Below are positions 18,301-22,856 of a stretch of 24,953 nt of DNA, piece after piece. Position numbers and translations under genes: made by a program. This stretch comes from a virus. Every line of letters starts with the position of its first letter. The first letter of the stretch is position 1. The stretch covers positions 1 to 24,953 of IMG/VR virus record IMGVR_UViG_3300033148_005434. One strand, 5' to 3'. The notes under the pieces were generated by a model. It saw only the letters and a list, made by a program, of their open reading frames with translations, made no database searches and had not been told where the DNA came from.

Positions 18301-19796
18301 CGCGATCAGATTTATGGACGAAGGACGAAACATGGCGCAAATACCTTAGCAATCTAATAACTTTGGGTGTGTTGCATGACAACCCGCGAGCAGAAGAGCT
18401 TCGGCACGCCCTTGAAGACTTTATGAAGATTGATATTTACACTAAGGGATCAACCCAGTCATTACGCCGTTTCTTGAATTTCGCGCAGAAGCTATATCAG
18501 GTTGGTGATGATTTTTGGAAGATTATCGGTTTTGAAAACGAGGTTAGTCTGCAAATGAAAACAGGGAAATCTCGCAAAGAAGTTGAGGAAAAAGCTGCCT
18601 ACCGTATTCGTAACGGGTATCCAACATATTCTATGGTGCCAAAAGCTATAAGAATGTTGCGTCGCACACCGCTAATTGGAACATTTGTTTCTTTTCCATA
18701 TGAAATTATCAGGACCTCATCAAATCAGGTTCGCTTCTTAGCAGAAGATGTCATGGAAGGGAATAAAGAGCTGGCGGCTAGGCGTGCTCTAGGTATGGCC
18801 ATGGCTACATCAATATCAGCGTCGCTATCTTATATGAGTATGCTACTGATGGGGCTCGACAAAGACGATGACGAGGCTGTGCGCAAAATTGATGCTCCAT
18901 GGGTCCGTAACTCTCAACTTATTTATCTTGGTTATGATGAGAATGGGTATCCAAAATATTATGATTTTTCATACTATGATCCGTATACCTATCTAAAGAA
19001 ACCAATTACAGCCCTCATGAACAACAATAATGAAGGTTTAGATAAAAAAATTATGGATGCCATGCTTGAATTTGGCGCTCCATTCTTTAGTCCAGACATT
19101 GCGGCTGGAGCAATAGGAGAGGTTGTCTTTAATAAAAAGCTAAGTACCGGTGGGCCAGTATGGAACCCGCAAGACAATATTAGTAAAATTGCTTTTGATA
19201 TGACAAACCACTTCCGTAAGGCAGCACAGCCCGGATCGTTTTCTAATGCTGAAAGCTTTATTAAAGCACAGCAGGGGTATACCTCACCGGGCGGCAAGGA
19301 ATATAAAACAGATGACGAACTATTTGCTTTAGTTGGTTTCCGCATGGGGACATTAAATATTCCAAAAGCCATGTCATATAAGGCTCTCGACTTCAATTAT
19401 GCAAAAAGGGGGGCTTCAAGCATTCTTAGTAAGGCTGTTAGTAGCGGATCGGACGTTACAAAAAAAGAAATTAAAACCGCATTTAATGGGATGATCAGGG
19501 CTAGGGAAAGCAGTTTTAACGAAATGATTAAGATGGTTAAAGCAGCAGAAAAATTACAGGTTAAAAAATCTACCATTTACAGGATCATTCTTGCTGGTGG
19601 TATAAGCAAGAAGAATGCTAAGTATATTATGGCTGGACGTGTTCCACGCTGGCGTATGTCATCTTCGTTTATGGATTCTGCACAAACTAGAGCTATAGCA
19701 ACCGCAAAGAAAGATAAGCGTCATAGTATTCGTAAAGAATTTTATGAGCGTAAGAAATACGTCCATGAATTAATGAGCAAACAAACTACTAACTAA
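12303..19796 (+). CDS. Giant polyvalent virion protein (2,497 aa): pyrophosphatase-like, ParB-like and two zinc-peptidase domains
   Basis: The start has AAGGA upstream. The N-terminus (FRTKYPQYDEVSDTDLAQKL) is a short module common at the head of phage polyvalent proteins. Hydrophobic Gly/Ala helices lie at about residues 220-330 and 408-425. Residues 585-722 form an inorganic pyrophosphatase-like domain (HYGYIKRTQGADGDHVDVFL). About 775-852 is ParB-like (NQEGRHRALAAKQAGF). HELGHA, with His1217, Glu1218 and His1221, is one metallopeptidase motif; HEIMGHHGVRGL, with His1475, Glu1476 and His1479, is another, with TEEFLAVEAE (1526-1535) after it. About residues 1117-1335 and 1377-1585 are the surrounding domains. 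The last 900 residues are helical, with a membrane-like helix near 2162-2187. Such proteins are delivered with DNA and act on host defence or envelope. Domain names are by recall. Confidence 0.75.
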   Translation: MQLSEFRTKYPQYDEVSDTDLAQKLHGKYYSNMEYDVFAEKFGVGTTDPAQEKQPKQEELGVIPAEPAYQYDKAEDISGSAMPEQQKRSAAEYGLAPEQEAQEVAGVTIEPEQFPTISPMSEEGLLERAQTREDPLWRQKGMIEEYPGEYTGRQPGKTMEPLGERNKVAQIIDSIIGAPGEKTDEEAAKATIEWQARQEGMSSSEFRERYGARTGLLERGIKDVGSGAITTASGLIGYAARLAPDDIGAGLRAAQGNINQAAKDLMTYDPNLVDEILAGFGSTTTFFVPGLGIAKGVQAISNVAPRMALWLGSGASAGMEASVEAGMVYDEMLEKTGSKAEAVKSADQVFWGNVPLLVITNKLGLFADRGNQIQRRTMAAVMEGPLQEGPQQIISNVAAGNPAMDGFGKSVLIGSIVGFTLGGTQQPDKAELDRIEQIKADKEFSSMWKELEDLAAETKRIRSEEKSANKQKAYEQLVREKAAQIADAWEAREGGLDVAKKADEDKAYAEMQKTTVVPADLEPAAPTVAGQIEQSLEAEKAERAVSDKPKSAMEAAFEAAKPKKKYGLPIEEAATQVDTAPTEAQKEAGNYKKGHTQVQGMDVAIENPKGSVREGVDEGGQKWSQKMDAHYGYIKRTQGADGDHVDVFLGPDAETANTFYVVNQTNPTTGKFDEHKVMIGYPDANTAKVAYMKNYAKGWGGFDSIVPLNTEQFKRFVHSKAKTSKALPDSATILMSTSKEKVMPVQKKMPTPNLMDMERDPQYQAEKKGRQLTKETMTPDEYMSRVAKGFGRTVEEVTADTEQKLVDEYATKMKAGTKFPILELDYTDGFNQEGRHRALAAKQAGFTQVPVAVVTKPTAKKKLAPKKKGFVAVSPNDWDVEMSFDEAAVSIRSEKHQTSHAITDDILDSFGLEHTTSDALGDWADGAEDSLLVEVESPESVDQLNYIASLTGKFFNQKGALSFIVDENGVDSFYKIDIPIESGDINAIRSTLDELKLEFRTLVPTSTGTTVVIYDEGTTLSSSVAKFGKKHETNIEAYKGQGELIGSWDSRQDGISAYNRQIGAWERNNKIRYSPTREGLRDFWGTGYQEQGAETEVSSRTVAAPISLSRLNAEPIPDVYGKFGTLDAKKDTTENLKFYELDKLIANPKLVRDMVKSFGFEVKYFSFHIDEDAGVEFVIPKLKKQGYKDGYLWIYDPRVAHGSFKDTEYTRQWRIVHELGHAITEDFMQKRYGDSRREGRLGQSWMATRGHPDKKQVQVELDPLTLKEAQRAVEWEDVAFRVQRVLFESLGVTVDPVGFAHEYNTNVGDASYRVLTGDFGDPGEYGFVPRGTLPEVKSVLKMFENTENAMAREQGRKPTKGINLNTYKRIPLSDLKKAIKDAGDNLESLAKGKHKGSSAEYVEKVANIISKNWTNSPEIIVVATSEGLPAIVKEEQKERGVFGRASGVYRTSVGEVYLVADLLDGKEAIFSVVMHEIMGHHGVRGLFGTSLDGFLDEVYKANKEAIRDHAKSIGSPLDPKNRYRMTEEFLAVEAETNPQSTWVTRLISKVMQWARNIMPSLKLTKSEVIEVLVGMRQYSSGTEISQIAQNTVQQIQNNIDRVDGVYSDTAGPIKKFRKRFFTKEGGLPDEGFEAKIKADSLKKAGEEDVSFVVHRFEETMKKFFKAKSYISIPAADLETINNYLHGKDAKVPTELKEVLDGMRAYIDRLSAGMQKAMEDMMAIEYGKLTTEQQASFDAFLKGEPEGSIPAAIQSHYEMHKTISDNMGTYMNRSYEAFDNKKWKNKALKNKDLIKRAEAYIANLNPDFLPEEVHGAVRGILQSAQDSGNFFSFLSQGSKYGKKDVSMLTKRKDVPDIIRELLGEYTDPRVNFVRTSTNMYNYLANHEFLMQLRSKGLGVFLFERKIGGFDKQIAAKGSKSMNPIDGLYTTSDFILALEDTRDPIEGGKLMRGFIRLNSAIKYGKTILAPTTQARNFMSAAMFSVMNGHFNWSHGKKAFSAARSDLWTKDETWRKYLSNLITLGVLHDNPRAEELRHALEDFMKIDIYTKGSTQSLRRFLNFAQKLYQVGDDFWKIIGFENEVSLQMKTGKSRKEVEEKAAYRIRNGYPTYSMVPKAIRMLRRTPLIGTFVSFPYEIIRTSSNQVRFLAEDVMEGNKELAARRALGMAMATSISASLSYMSMLLMGLDKDDDEAVRKIDAPWVRNSQLIYLGYDENGYPKYYDFSYYDPYTYLKKPITALMNNNNEGLDKKIMDAMLEFGAPFFSPDIAAGAIGEVVFNKKLSTGGPVWNPQDNISKIAFDMTNHFRKAAQPGSFSNAESFIKAQQGYTSPGGKEYKTDDELFALVGFRMGTLNIPKAMSYKALDFNYAKRGASSILSKAVSSGSDVTKKEIKTAFNGMIRARESSFNEMIKMVKAAEKLQVKKSTIYRIILAGGISKKNAKYIMAGRVPRWRMSSSFMDSAQTRAIATAKKDKRHSIRKEFYERKKYVHELMSKQTTN

Positions 19797-19967
19797 GTAA
19801 ACCGACATAAAAAAAGCGGCTATGGTGATAATCCAGCAGCCGCTTTTTGGTAACTTACCTTCTGTATACTGGTGAGCCATCGCGCCAAGATAAAATGGAG
19901 CAAAGCCAGCGGCTAAACCGCCAATTATTACGATAAAAGGTAGAAATAGCATAATAATAATATCCAT
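19770..19967 (-). CDS. Possible small two-helix membrane protein
   Basis: A 65-residue frame with two hydrophobic stretches (MLFLPFIVIIGGLAAGFAPF, then WIITIAAFFMSVYLVSSLF), plausibly an inner-membrane protein with a short loop between. It is the only hydrophobic small ORF in this module. Against it: the ribosome site (AAGG one base before ATG) is badly spaced, and a strong bidirectional terminator lies inside the frame. It overlaps the giant gene's end by 27 bp on the opposite strand. A holin-like role is possible but unsupported. A different start at 19989 gives an unconvincing 44-residue frame that ends before the hairpin. Confidence 0.4.
   Translation of the reverse strand: MDIIIMLFLPFIVIIGGLAAGFAPFYLGAMAHQYTEGKLPKSGCWIITIAAFFMSVYLVSSLFAH
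19811..19848. terminator. Bidirectional intrinsic terminator between convergent modules
   Basis: AAAAAGCGGCT at 19811-19821 pairs with AGCCGCTTTTT at 19838-19848 around a 16-nt loop. The A run on the left and the T run on the right allow it to end transcripts from both sides: the giant gene from the left and the leftward module from the right. On the minus strand it would end transcription inside the small membrane-protein reading frame. Confidence 0.85.
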
Positions 19968-19998
19968 GCCTTGAGTATAGCATGGTCATAAGTTTTAT

Positions 19999-20202
19999 TT
20001 ATCCGGTGTTACTTTCTTTTATAATCCAATCGAAATATTTTTCTTCATCTATCAAAACACGCCGACCAACCCTTACAAGGCACCCAGCCTCATTCATCCC
20101 ATTTTCTTCGGCTTTAAATATTTGCTGGCGCACACCTCCATTGCAGAAAGCTTGGTGCTTCTCGATAAATTGCTTAACTGTTAATAAGTTTGGTATTGGC
20201 AT
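19999..20202 (-). CDS. Excisionase-like helix-turn-helix DNA-binding protein
   Basis: A 67-residue protein with a strong ribosome site (GAGAGGAGAG) before its ATG. The sequence LLTVKQFIEKHQAFCNGGVR, a helix-turn-helix, and the following RVGRRVLIDEEKYFDWI match the winged-helix excisionase/AlpA-type small proteins found in phages and genomic islands. Such proteins bend DNA for excision or act as transcription regulators. No integrase lies in the window, so an excision role cannot be claimed; a regulatory role for the leftward genes is equally possible. It lies 27 bp downstream of the nuclease gene on the same strand. Confidence 0.7.
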   Translation of the reverse strand: MPIPNLLTVKQFIEKHQAFCNGGVRQQIFKAEENGMNEAGCLVRVGRRVLIDEEKYFDWIIKESNTG

Positions 20203-20229
20203 TCTTCTCTCCTCTCTCGATTAAAATAT

Positions 20230-20670
20230 TTATCCGCTAGTACACCAGATTTTATCACGCTCAGTATACCAATGAGCATTGCCTGATTTAACCATAAGCT
20301 CGCTAACCTCACCCTTATCAATGATTACTGAGGCCAGAACCCTACCAAAACTGTCGTATTTAAGGTTATCAAGCACCACAAACTTAGAGTTTTCCAGTAA
20401 GTGTATTAAATATTCTCTTGATTTTTCAGCTAGGGCTTTCTCGCAATCTGGGGATCCACGTTTCTCAGGAGCATCGATACCACGAATCCTGACCCGAACA
20501 AAGGTTGTCTGGTAAATGTAATTTGATACCCAACCCTCAAATGAATCACCATCGAGATACCGGTCAACTTGAGTCATTTTATATGGCCCATACTTATCAA
20601 CGACGTAATCACCAGCGATTGGTTCAGATGCCCCAATAACAAAGAGTATAAATAAAATTAATGGCTTCAT
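20230..20670 (-). CDS. Secreted staphylococcal-nuclease-like (thermonuclease) protein
   Basis: A 146-residue protein. Residues 1-20 are a signal peptide (Lys2, hydrophobic ILFILFVIGA, cleavage near Ala19/Gly20), so it acts in the periplasm or outside the cell. LDGDSF with Asp42, VRIRGIDAPEK with Arg61, Asp66 and Glu69, and YDSFGRVLA with Arg110 are the calcium-binding and catalytic residues of the SNase fold in the right order. Cys76 and Cys143 could form a disulfide. The family cuts DNA and RNA using calcium. The ribosome site AAGGAAAA is within the element shared with the repressor gene. A role in destroying competing phage DNA or recycling host nucleic acids is inference. Confidence 0.85.
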   Translation of the reverse strand: MKPLILFILFVIGASEPIAGDYVVDKYGPYKMTQVDRYLDGDSFEGWVSNYIYQTTFVRVRIRGIDAPEKRGSPDCEKALAEKSREYLIHLLENSKFVVLDNLKYDSFGRVLASVIIDKGEVSELMVKSGNAHWYTERDKIWCTSG

Positions 20671-20682
20671 AAGTTTTCCTTA

Positions 20683-20961
20683 TTAATTGCTTCTCGCTGT
20701 GCAGTGGGCAAACATGGAAAATTCTTTGCTTTTTTTATTTGCTTTGTTTATTTCTCGATTTACCGATCCGGCAGAATGAGTGCCAATTTTACGCCTTGGC
20801 TCGGCTGGTGTTTTTAGGGCTTTATGGATATCCCACCCATTCCTTAGCCTGTCGCTAAGCGTATGTCTTGAAACAGAAGAAAACCCCATAAGCTCGGTAA
20901 TGGTCAGCATTAGGTCGTAATACTCGTATCTTAATTTTGCTTTTGGTCCAGTTCTAGCCAT
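20683..20961 (-). CDS. Small NUMOD-like DNA-binding protein
   Basis: A 92-residue basic protein. The core VSRHTLSDRLRNGWDIHKAL followed by KTPAEPRR resembles the NUMOD/HTH repeat found beside HNH and GIY-YIG homing endonucleases (G-x-S-x-x-T-x-x-x-R-hydrophobic-x-x-G-W-x-hydrophobic-x-x-A). No nuclease motif is present, so the protein has the DNA-binding part only. The start has only a weak purine stretch upstream. It ends 12 bp before the nuclease gene. It could be a transcription factor or the remnant of a homing endonuclease. Confidence 0.55.
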   Translation of the reverse strand: MARTGPKAKLRYEYYDLMLTITELMGFSSVSRHTLSDRLRNGWDIHKALKTPAEPRRKIGTHSAGSVNREINKANKKSKEFSMFAHCTARSN

Positions 20962-21003
20962 GCTTCATATTCTCGACTATCTCATCAAAATGCAAATCAA
21001 ATA

Positions 21004-21023
21004 TTCTTATGGCCGCATAAGAA
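21004..21023. promoter_or_regulatory. 20-bp perfect palindrome, possible operator
   Basis: TTCTTATG, four bases GCCG, then CATAAGAA: perfect 8-bp arms. It lies 43-62 bp upstream of the NUMOD-like gene's start and next to the leftward terminator. This is the right place for a regulator binding near its promoter. A short RNA hairpin is the alternative. No other copy was seen in the window. Confidence 0.35.
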
Positions 21024-21035
21024 ATTTAGATCCCT

Positions 21036-21079
21036 AGAAAAGAAAAAACCCCATTGAGTTTTTATATTCAATGAGGTTT
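21036..21079 (-). terminator. Leftward intrinsic terminator
   Basis: On the minus strand AAACCTCATTGA pairs with TCAATGGGGTTT (12 positions, one mismatch) around a 10-nt loop and is followed by a run of U (TTTTTTCTTTT). It ends transcripts coming from the right, that is, from the repressor gene or from an RNA in the gap 21080-21484. No protein-coding gene lies directly before it, which makes that gap interesting. Confidence 0.75.
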
Positions 21080-21484
21080 AATCAGTTCGTCAAGTTTTGC
21101 CGACCAGACAGGAAGATTATATCTAATTTTCTATCAATGTCTACTTTTCGGTGCTTATCTGCACCAAAATCTCACATAAACTTGACCGCTACGGGTAAAC
21201 CAACGGTTGCGATAAACGAAGAAAGTTACATAACGCGCTTGAGACCGGCGCGACTAAGTGATCACCGAACAATTCAGGTGATGGCGTTAAAACACTCGAA
21301 TAACTGCATGACCGCCATGGAATGGCAAAAGGTGGGCCAGCACCGATAGGACTTAGAACATCCTCAATTCTGGTGAGTGATAATTAGTTATGTGATTAGA
21401 GACAAAAATTAGACTTCTTTTGTATCCATGCAGAACGGTCTAAAATGACAACTGTGGTTTAATTTTTCTGTCCTTGGAGTTTTT
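21080..21484 (-). other. Gene-free interval with small hairpins; possible leftward RNA
   Basis: No convincing coding gene is seen in either direction. Small hairpins are frequent: AACC-AAC-GGTT near 21199, GGTGC-TTATCT-GCACC near 21151, CACC-GAA-CAA-TTC-A-GGTG near 21264, and on the minus strand GCCAT-TCC-ATGGC near 21315. A weak minus-strand promoter-like pair TTGTCT-N17-TATCAC lies near 21375-21403, and the interval ends at the leftward terminator. It may be a small RNA of about 330 nt or simply the long 3' untranslated end of the repressor message. Confidence 0.3.
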
Positions 21485-21751
21485 TTATTTGCGCCATGGA
21501 ATATCTGGCCTAATTTCCTCTCTCGGGATTGATGATAAATCTTCAAACATTTCAATAAACATAATTGGAATGCCACTTTTGTCGCGGTGCATCCAGCTCC
21601 ATATTGAGCCAATTCGTATCGGTTTGGCGTCGGGGCTCTCTTCTCGGATTTTTACCGTTAATTTCCGTGCGACTTCTGCTGGGCCACCCATAAGCTCAAC
21701 CACCATGCATGCTGCAGCTTGGTTGGCTTCTGTTGTTTCTGTTGGGGTCAT
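21485..21751 (-). CDS. YdaS/Cro-like helix-turn-helix repressor
   Basis: An 88-residue protein from the ATG at 21751, chosen over one 12 codons earlier because AGGAAAACTTATG places a ribosome site correctly. The segment ELMGGPAEVARKLT followed by IGSIWSWMHRDKSGIP is a helix-turn-helix of Cro/YdaS type, and the C-terminal REEIRPDIPW matches the conserved R-x-E-L/I-R-P-D-I/L-W end of that group. Such proteins repress phage promoters. The gene sits downstream of one of two overlapping divergent promoters, the usual place for a switch regulator, and is likely to control both. Confidence 0.75.
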   Translation of the reverse strand: MTPTETTEANQAAACMVVELMGGPAEVARKLTVKIREESPDAKPIRIGSIWSWMHRDKSGIPIMFIEMFEDLSSIPREEIRPDIPWRK

Positions 21752-21791
21752 AAGTTTTCCTAATGTATAGATAAATATAATAATCAAAATG

Positions 21792-21820
21792 AGTATAGTT
21801 TATTATTGACAGGTAATCAA
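21792..21820 (-). promoter_or_regulatory. Leftward sigma70 promoter for the repressor gene
   Basis: On the minus strand TTGATT (21815-21820) and TATACT (21792-21797) are separated by 17 bp, 41 bp before the repressor ATG. It overlaps the -35 region of the rightward promoter, so both cannot be used at once. Confidence 0.6.
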
Positions 21821-21834
21821 TCGATGAGTAATAT
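21806..21834 (+). promoter_or_regulatory. Rightward sigma70 promoter with operator-like repeat
   Basis: TTGACA (21806-21811), 17 bp, TAATAT (21829-21834): a perfect -35 and a fair -10. Start of transcription is expected near 21841. The inverted repeat ATTGA-N7-TCAAT (21805-21821) covers the -35 boxes of both divergent promoters and is a natural site for the neighbouring repressor. It drives the long structured RNA region. Confidence 0.75.
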
Positions 21835-21940
21835 GCTTCCACTCGCTCAGAGAGATAAACCGAGGTAACTCGGGGAAAGGGGTAAGTCCTACACGACCCC
21901 CACCATTTATGGCAATTCTGAGCAAGCCGAAGTGACGTAC

Positions 21941-21978
21941 ATAGCTACGGATTCAGTTCTTGACTGGATATAGCTACG
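21941..21978 (+). repeat. Direct repeat ATAGCTACG flanking a hairpin
   Basis: Nine identical bases occur at 21941-21949 and 21970-21978, on each side of the ATTCAGT/ACTGGAT hairpin in the 5' part of the structured RNA. It suggests a symmetric internal element such as paired docking segments, but chance is possible at this length. Confidence 0.5.
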
Positions 21979-22226
21979 AGTTATTAAGACTGTATTGGGG
22001 GATAACCATGCTCCTTGGGCCGCTGTGAGGTGGTTCGCAGTAACAAAGCGAGTAGTGATCACTAAAGGGTAGAACATTAAGTCAGAGCGGGTACGCAAAG
22101 GCGTGTGTTCAATGATTTAACACGGACGGGGCTGGGAGGTCCAAAGTTCGTCATGATTAGTTGAGTAGCCGACAGGTTAAAGACAGAGGGTGTGTTGTAT
22201 TTTGATTTTTAACGAGATTGAAGCAA

Positions 22227-22376
22227 CTGAACAGCGCACATCTTCGTAGGTTGCAGATAGTATAGCTCAGCTGGTTAGAGCGTAACCCTTATAAGGTTGT
22301 TGTCGGAGGTTCAAATCCTTCTACCATCACATGCAAACGACTTGAAATCGTTTAAAAATGCAAAGACGCTGTTCAG
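22227..22376 (+). repeat. 10-bp inverted repeat enclosing the tRNA
   Basis: CTGAACAGCG at 22227-22236 is the exact reverse complement of CGCTGTTCAG at 22367-22376. In RNA this makes a closing stem around a 130-nt domain that contains the tRNA. It is the clearest sign that the tRNA is a built-in part of the surrounding RNA rather than a neighbour. Confidence 0.75.
22256..22329 (+). tRNA. tRNA-Ile(UAU), reads AUA
   Basis: A full cloverleaf can be drawn: acceptor GATAGTA/TACCATC (one A-C mismatch at the fourth pair), D stem GCTC/GAGC with the loop AGCTGGTTA, anticodon stem TAACC/GGTTG with loop CTTATAA (anticodon TAT at 22290-22292), a 5-nt variable loop, T stem GGAGG/CCTTC with loop TTCAAAT, then discriminator A. 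CCA is not encoded. UAU reads the AUA isoleucine codon, which bacteria usually read with a lysidine-modified CAU tRNA; AUA codons are frequent in this phage's genes, for example in the oxygenase gene. It lies within the structured RNA, so processing by RNase P and 3' enzymes would have to cut the larger RNA. Confidence 0.9.
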
Positions 22377-22689
22377 CGTAAGGTGAAAGTAACTTAAATC
22401 TACAGCCTTCGGGTAATGTAGAGCTCCTAAAGATGCAATCTGATGGAGTTTTGTCGAGGAGAGCACTCTGGGCGTTTAGCGGCGTTGAGGGGAATTGAGA
22501 TGGCAGAATAGCTTTGCGGAATAGGTCTACCGCCAGACCTTTATAACTAAACGGCAGTTATGTGGTTCTACTTTTGCGCGAGGGTTTCCGAGGCTTGAGT
22601 GGACAGAGGGGCAAGGTCAGCTGCAAACTGGCTCGTAATCCCCCTAAAGGAGCCGCACGATCCCTGTAGTCTCAGGGGATTAAAACACT

Positions 22690-22835
22690 AAAGTTTTTAT
22701 AAAAGAGCACGGGCAGTAAAAAAAGTAACTCTGCACCCATCACCGAAAGCCCGGACGGCGGGATGTGCGGCAACGGAGCATCGCAAGATGGAGCGAAGTC
22801 GGAACAAGCAGGTTGTGCTCTTTTATAAAAACTTT
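22690..22835. repeat. 21-bp perfect inverted repeat around a structured 104-nt core
   Basis: The left arm at 22690-22710 and the right arm at 22815-22835 are exact reverse complements for 21 bp (AAAGTTTTTATAAAAGAGCA plus C on the left). The core is GC-richer and has GGGCAG/CTG-CA-CCC (22711-22738) and CATC-GCAA-GATG (22779-22790, GNRA loop). In RNA it forms a long stem closing a folded domain. No transposase or target duplication is seen. It ends 9 bp before the ribosome site of the next gene (AAGGAGAG at 22844-22851). It is either the 3' domain of the giant RNA, a processing site for RNase III, or a separate RNA element. Confidence 0.85.
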
Positions 22836-22856
22836 TAATCGTTGAAGGAGAGAGCA

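Larger units (their letters stand above)
21841..22685 (+). ncRNA. Giant structured noncoding RNA, GOLLD-like candidate, with embedded tRNA
   Basis: About 845 nt from the promoter to the 21-bp inverted repeat, with no ORF worth noting and no Shine-Dalgarno. Hairpins include CCGAG-GTAA-CTCGG (21860-21873, GNRA loop), GGGGT/ACCCC (21879-21900), ATTCAGT-TCTTG-ACTGGAT (21951-21969), CTACA-GCC-TTCG-GGT-AA-TGTAG (22400-22421, UUCG loop), AGGTCT-ACCGCC-AGACCT (22523-22540) and ATCCCT/AGGGGAT near 22660-22680. ACTCGC at the predicted 5' end can pair with GCGAGT at 22048-22053. A tRNA lies inside, enclosed by CTGAACAGCG/CGCTGTTCAG. Phage-encoded RNAs of about 800 nt with ornate structure and tRNAs beside or inside them are the GOLLD class (ROOL is a shorter relative). 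Class assignment is by these general traits, not by a covariance search. Confidence 0.7.

Noticed and set aside
21071-21349. A + strand frame of 92 codons in the regulatory gap
   Set aside because: It starts inside a terminator stem, has no ribosome site, no recognisable motif, and many rare-looking residue choices; treated as chance.
22256-22329. tRNA as an integration attachment site
   Set aside because: No integrase nearby and no direct repeat of its 3' end in the window; the surrounding stem indicates an RNA role.
22690-22835. Inverted repeat as an insertion sequence or MITE
   Set aside because: No transposase, no target-site duplication at the ends, and a folded core better explained as RNA structure.
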